Below are positions 59,601 through 64,000 of a stretch of DNA of 64,000 nt, piece by piece. How positions within the stretch are numbered: position 1 is the first letter of the stretch; every line of letters starts with the position of its first letter. The stretch spans positions 35,797,040-35,861,039 of the forward strand of contig OY978527.1 of NCBI GenBank assembly GCA_963854835.1, in the 5' to 3' direction. The DNA comes from Megamerina dolium. Taxonomy: Eukaryota > Arthropoda > Insecta > Diptera > Megamerinidae. The notes beneath the pieces are model-generated. The model saw nothing but the letters and a program-made list of their open reading frames with translations, had not been told where the DNA came from and searched no databases. The translations under genes were made by a program, and so were the position numbers.

Positions 59601-60030
59601 TTTTAAATTGTACTTTACGCTCGTTTATTGGGCTGCAATTTGAACATCCCTAACGTAAATGTAATAAAATGTCTAAATCATACGTACATACATATATTGA
59701 GGTGTAATAAGTGAGTATCAATAATAAAATCGTTTGTAAACAAAAATTATATGTAAAATTTACAATCTATATGTAAAAATAAATGTATAAACATTTCTTT
59801 AACAGGCGCGACATTCGTTTAGTACTATGTATATAGATTGCCAAATTAAATTTAAACCATCCAACTATATAGCACACTCATATTACCGATCATTAGTTTC
59901 TGTTATGTAATATAGTACTGTGGGCAAAAAATATCGGGACTTTTTTTTTACCTTAAAAAATCTTTAAATTCCAAATTCCAGTAGTGACGATCTTAATATA
60001 GATAAAAATTATCTAACGCACGCTAGGTAC
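59601..60030. other. Intergenic, nothing recognised
   Basis: AT-rich, no supported feature. Confidence 0.5.
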
Positions 60031-60253
60031 ATGTCGCAAAGCAATTGGCAATTCTTTAACAATTTTCCATGACAACGCTTCTAAAAGTTCTCTGCGACAA
60101 AGCTCAGAAAAAGTGATGTTACTCGTACAAGGATTTTGACGTTCGGACCCGGCTATTATAAGTAGGTTCCTTCTAATACTGTCCGAAATTTACAACAGTA
60201 CTGAAAGAGAAGCTCGGCCAAAGGTCTATAATTGTTACATATTTACAATATTT
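60031..60253 (+). mobile_element. SINE family 1 copy, body only
   Basis: CAATTGGCAATTC, CATGACAACGCTTCTAAAAG, AAAAAGTGATGTTACTCG, GGCTATTATAAGTAGG, GAGAAGCTCGGCCAAAG in family order; the head is lost. Confidence 0.75.
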
Positions 60254-60369
60254 ATTTTATTTTTATAGACAGTTTTGCAGATTTGATTTTCCTCTAGCCC
60301 AAATGGTCTTTCAAAATGATCTTGACTGATACTTCTGATATTCCACCAATATCAGTAAGGTTTCTAATA

Positions 60370-60786
60370 GCCCTGACAGATGGCAGCGTTAATCCGGATT
60401 AACGATTTAATTCGAATTAACGATTTAATTCGAATTAACTCGGGCATTAACTGCAGCTAATCCGCATTAACTCAACGAGTTAATTCTCAAAATTAAAGAG
60501 GATTAGGGCAATTTTCGATGGGAACACTGTCCAGCTGACAATTATGAACGGTGAATGTCAATTTACAAGTTTCTGATAGTTTTCAGTTCACGTACTTCTT
60601 GTAGATTGTCTCATATCGAAAGTGACAAATGACAGAAATTGATAGTGATAGTAATGTAAGTGAGCACACCTAATAAAACAGCAATCAGCTGTTTAGTTAA
60701 TCCGCAATGCTGCCGTCTGTCAGGTTAATATTTTATTCGGATTAAATGGGCCGTTAATCCGGATTAACGCTGTCGTCTGTCTAGGC
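60370..60786. mobile_element. MITE with TTAATCCGGATTAA palindromes in its ends
   Basis: 417 bp flanked by TA (60368-60369 and 60787-60788). The left end GCCCTGACAGATGGCAGCG and the reverse-complemented right end GCCTAGACAGACGACAGCG match imperfectly and both continue into TTAATCCGGATTAAC. A further inverted copy of the end (GCTGCCGTCTGTCAGG) lies internally at about 60709-60724. No coding capacity. Confidence 0.8.
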
Positions 60787-60788
60787 TA

Positions 60789-60990
60789 TAATTGTCAATC
60801 GATGCCTTCTCGCCCTTCTTTGAACAATTTATACCATTCGTATAGTCGTGTTTTCGATTGAATTTGTTCACTGAAGGCCTTTTGCAATATTCTCACCGTT
60901 CGGCTACAGAATTTCATTCCTTCCATCTTCTCTGAACGAATTTGAACTTCTAAATTCTTTATGTACGTGGCATACCTAACGATGAATTTT
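60789..60990 (-). mobile_element. mariner relic (N-terminal part)
   Basis: Minus-strand translation includes QSKTRLYEWYKLFKEGREGI, preceded by MEGMKFCSRTVRILQKAFSE, which is the helix-turn-helix region found at the start of mariner-type transposases. Only this fragment survives. Confidence 0.6.
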
Positions 60991-61850
60991 ATTCTACATA
61001 TGTATTAGCACTTCGTCAATACCTAGGGAAGTAGGGTTAAGACAATTCTCTTTTAGCTGCTAAACCTTTTTGGAGAGTTTCTCTTGTGAGCGTCCGAACA
61101 CATAGAATTAGTATAGATCATCATTAAATAAATATTATCTATATATTAGCATGTTCTTATTTGCTTTACCATAGAACACAGCAACAAAACACACATGCAC
61201 GTGGAGACAGTACTTAATGCATGTACTGCCAGACTTGTACATATATGTACATATATGTTTGTATATTTCATAAGAAATTCTCTTGGTTACCGGATCTTTC
61301 TTAGGTAATTGAACTTACATTCGTACGTGTGTAATATTTTGAGTTAGGTATGTACTTGATTTTATTTATTGATATAAGAAAATACTTGACTTAGTGTTAT
61401 TTATGGTTCAATTAATCGAAACTCATTCCATCCGGTTACTTAAAACTTATTAATTTGTATTAATACAATATATTGATATGATACGATAAGACTTGTGACA
61501 TAACATGATAATAAATAGATCGTGTTTAATCATTACTCTATACCAATGTTTAAGCGAGCAATGAATATTGTCATCATTCATACCATTAATGATCAGAAGT
61601 AAATGGTTGATGTTTTGCAATACATTGCTGCCAAAATTGATTGCCATGGGCTTCAAATGATATAGTAGCCATGTATTATTTGACACTTGCATATATACAA
61701 TTAGCAATGATGTCAAATAAATCACGCACTCACAATTAACTTGAAAATTTGCCATCACTATCGAATAATATTTAATATTGTACATTTAAAATAATAATCA
61801 ACAGCATGTCAATTAATTGCAATTAATTGTAGGTGAGGCTACCATCGTAA
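60991..61850. other. Intergenic; one unassigned 111-codon frame
   Basis: A minus-strand frame at 61785-61450 (with MANFQVNCECVIYLTSLLIV from an internal Met) has a hydrophobic start that could be a signal peptide. There is no recognised family, TATA box or polyA signal, so I do not call it a gene. Confidence 0.3.
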
Positions 61851-62330
61851 ATGTGTACGAAATAAAACGGCGGATACACCAACTGTGGCAGGATGTGTAT
61901 GGAATAGAAAGTCGAGCGGCAGATGGACGGCTAAGCTAATCCCAAATCTTAGTTCGTGGACAGATAGAAAATTCGTCGAGGTATACTACTATCTCACGCA
62001 ATTTCTCTCTGGCCATGGATACTCCAGAAAATGCCTCAACAGAATGAATAAAAGAGATGACTCAGGATGTATTTACGTTGACGCCGACTCAGACGAAACA
62101 GAGCGCACAAGGTTAAATGAAAGATGACGAAGCGAGCGCAAAGTATTATAAAGACAAATTGGTCCTATAACGGTGGATACAATTATTGAGAAAATTGACA
62201 GCAATGAGGACGGGATCTGGACGCAGGTCAGAATGAGTAAAGTCTGGTAAAGGCTAAACAGGGTCCTACACCGAAGTAATGCTATAGTAGTTTCGGGGTA
62301 TGTTGAAAGGTCCTAGATGGAGGAGGAAGT
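61851..62330 (+). mobile_element. R1-like retrotransposon C-terminal relic
   Basis: Plus-strand stretch with SSGRWTAKLIPNLSSWTDRK and FVEVYYYLTQFLSGHGYSRK, equivalent to GRWTYRLISNVEVWFNRRHG...LTQLISGHGCFK in the element at 33056-34158. The zinc-finger cysteines are lost after this point. Confidence 0.75.
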
Positions 62331-62689
62331 TTTTAGTGTCTGCAACGGCACATTCCGTAGATGTAACGACAGTTATTAGTCAGTGAGTTCGCCATTTTGT
62401 CCGTAGACGGGATTCCTGAGGATTTTTTATGATTCGAAGGGAATAATATTTATTGACTTTTTGTAGAAAAAAAGAAGAATCACAACCACCTTATTTGTCT
62501 AAGAAAAATGAGCTGTTTCATCACCATTCATCCTATAGAAGCATATGTGGCTGAGTTTTACAAATCGTATTTTCAAAAGAGTAAAAGAAATAGCAGAAAC
62601 GTTGGGAAAAATGTATCGATCTAATAGAAGATCTAATAAAGAAGAAGAAGATTATTTCTTCCGCCAAGATTAACTTATATGTCAAATAT
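62331..62689. other. Intergenic, nothing recognised
   Basis: May include the 3' UTR of the preceding retrotransposon relic; no other feature. Confidence 0.4.
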
Positions 62690-62880
62690 GGTTATTCTAG
62701 ATCAAAGCCCATGTAAATTATAGCTGTTCAGAAATTAAAATATTTCACGACTTTCGATGGGAGTTACTTCTAATAATAGGCGTGCCTAGAAGTAGTCTTC
62801 CTTACAATATTCATCCATACCTTAAACATGCGTATTCTACTAGGAATACTTCCTAAGTTCTGGCGGTTCAAAAAAATATT
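62690..62880 (-). mobile_element. DINE-1-like internal fragment
   Basis: Shares GGTTATTCTAGA, AGCTGTT, ATGGGAGTTACT and GGCGTG with the internal repeats of the elements at 601-1772 and 24181-25441. No terminus present. Confidence 0.55.
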
Positions 62881-63128
62881 TTATTCCGATTCTAATTAAT
62901 TAATTCTAGAAATTAAATCAAATATGAGTGAAATTATCCGAATTTGAGATTATTCTTTATAATAATAATGCATTTAAGTCATATGGATAAAACATAAAAT
63001 TATGCATTTTATTGAGATTTACAAGTACAATAATATAGAATTAATGAAAATGTTCATACTAAAGCATTTATGTATGCATTTGTACAACATCATAATGTAC
63101 ATAATATCACATCGAGTCGTTCGTTTTA

Positions 63129-63671
63129 TTAACACCAGGTACTACCAGCATTGCCGTAACCTAAACCATAGCCACCACCATATCCACCGTATCCACTGCC
63201 ATAACTATAACCAGAACCATAGTTAATGGGTGTAGAGACTGCCGTTACAACGGGTGTAACAACAGCTGATGTAGCAACAGATGGATACGAAACGACACCA
63301 CCGCCATAACCACCGCCATAACCAGTGCCATAACCACCACCATAACCTCCAGTATATCCACCACCATAACCACCACCATATCCACCGCCATATCCACCAC
63401 CATATCCTCCAGTATAACCACCGCCGGGTATCACTGATACTTTGATAATTTTTACATTTTCTCCACCATATCCACCATAACCGCCACCATATCCACCATA
63501 ACCGCCACCATATCCACCACCATAACCTCCGCCGTATCCGCCACCATTGTAACCACCATAACCGCCATTATAGCCACCACCAATTCCAGACAATAGTGCA
63601 AATTTTCCGAATGTTGCTTGACTTGGTGCCGCAATAGCAATTAATCCAAGTGTCCAGATTATGAATTTCAT
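63129..63671 (-). CDS. Glycine/tyrosine-rich secreted structural protein
   Basis: 180 residues, single exon. Signal peptide MKFIIWTLGLIAIAAPSQA, then TFGKFALLSGIGGG, a GGYGGGYGG repeat domain (about 32-68), the motif ENVKIIKVSVIPGGG (about 70-85), a second Gly/Tyr repeat domain, a Val/Thr/Ser segment (SAVVTPVVTAVS), and a Gly/Tyr tail ending in STWC. The layout (signal, hydrophobic patch with Leu-Leu, Gly repeats, I-K-V motif, final Cys) matches the gene at 54292-55311, so both belong to one family. Expected to be exported into cuticle, eggshell or another extracellular matrix. The repeats are prone to length variation. Confidence 0.9.
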   Translation of the reverse strand: MKFIIWTLGLIAIAAPSQATFGKFALLSGIGGGYNGGYGGYNGGGYGGGYGGGYGGGYGGYGGGYGGYGGENVKIIKVSVIPGGGYTGGYGGGYGGGYGGGYGGGYTGGYGGGYGTGYGGGYGGGVVSYPSVATSAVVTPVVTAVSTPINYGSGYSYGSGYGGYGGGYGLGYGNAGSTWC

Positions 63672-63807
63672 ATTGAATAACTTTACAAATTTGCCCTTTT
63701 ACACAGAAAAAGAGGGTGTGAAAGAAAATCGGACGGTATCCGCTATATCGTATAATCTAAATGATGTACTGTTGTGAACTGATGATCTCCAATGGACTAT
63801 CGAGCTC

Positions 63808-63814
63808 ATTTATA
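63808..63814 (-). promoter_or_regulatory. Possible TATA box of the Gly/Tyr-rich gene
   Basis: TATAAAT on the minus strand, about 137 nt upstream of the ATG at 63671, implying a leader of roughly 105 nt. Confidence 0.45.
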
Positions 63815-64000
63815 TTCAAATACAGGGAATCCCAAAGACAATACACATGCATTGTTCTACTTCGAAGGTAACGCACATTTACTAAAATCGAACCTACTGT
63901 TTGATCTCAATTGTGGCTCAAGCAATGCAAAATATTGTATGTAAATGCTCACGCACACGCACACGCATACAAAAAACCGCACTTAAAAGTGTTTAAATAT
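63815..64000. other. Upstream flank of the Gly/Tyr-rich gene
   Basis: Contains a short CACACGCACACGC repeat at about 63950-63967. No gene. Confidence 0.5.

Noticed and set aside
61450..61785. 111-codon frame with a hydrophobic start on the minus strand
   Set aside because: AT-rich, no homology I can recognise, no promoter or polyA signal; kept only as a note in the intergenic entry.

Overview
The window is AT-rich, intron-bearing nuclear DNA from an insect. Short introns, TATA-box promoters, Gly/Tyr-rich secreted proteins, DINE-1-like repeats and rosa-type (DD41D) mariners point to a higher dipteran, most likely a tephritid fruit fly. This is inferred from sequence character and recalled families, not from a database search. 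No rRNA, CRISPR or bacterial-type features are seen.

Left part (1-28.1 kb): a tandem array, all on the minus strand, of a unit made of two lipase genes of the pancreatic-lipase/phospholipase A1 superfamily. 'Type I' genes: one enters the left edge (only exon 1 is inside), and two look complete (10448-11814 and 22436-23758). 'Type II' genes: one is complete (26708-28009) and two are wrecked (3694-4395 plus remnants; 16568-21618 in pieces). Complete copies have three exons, a signal peptide, GHSLGAH around the nucleophile Ser, GLDPA with the Asp, and a C-A-H motif with the His. They encode secreted lipases of about 390 residues. Intergenic blocks between units are also duplicated. The units carry DINE-1-like elements, two rosa mariners, a solo LTR and several non-LTR retrotransposons. 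The two broken type II copies share an LTR insertion and a junction to a glycine-rich-gene fragment, so that damage predates their duplication.

Middle part (28.1-46 kb): almost entirely mobile-element debris. It holds a mariner inside a DINE-1-like element, a 5'-truncated R1-like retrotransposon with a 14-bp target duplication, RTE-like copies with TAAG tails, an RNase H fragment, mariner relics, a tRNA-derived SINE family and microsatellites. No host gene could be supported here.

Right part (46-64 kb): four host-like genes encoding small secreted proteins separated by repeats. They are an Asp/His-rich protein (46341-46844, +), a two-exon unrecognised secreted protein (50857-51472, -), and two related glycine-rich secreted proteins (54292-55311 and 63129-63671, both -). 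The glycine-rich pair share hydrophobic K-I/V-I-K-V motifs and a C-terminal Cys and look like extracellular matrix, cuticle or eggshell proteins. Between them lie mariner relics, SINEs, an inverted-repeat (foldback-like) structure, a MITE and a three-unit 130-bp tandem repeat.
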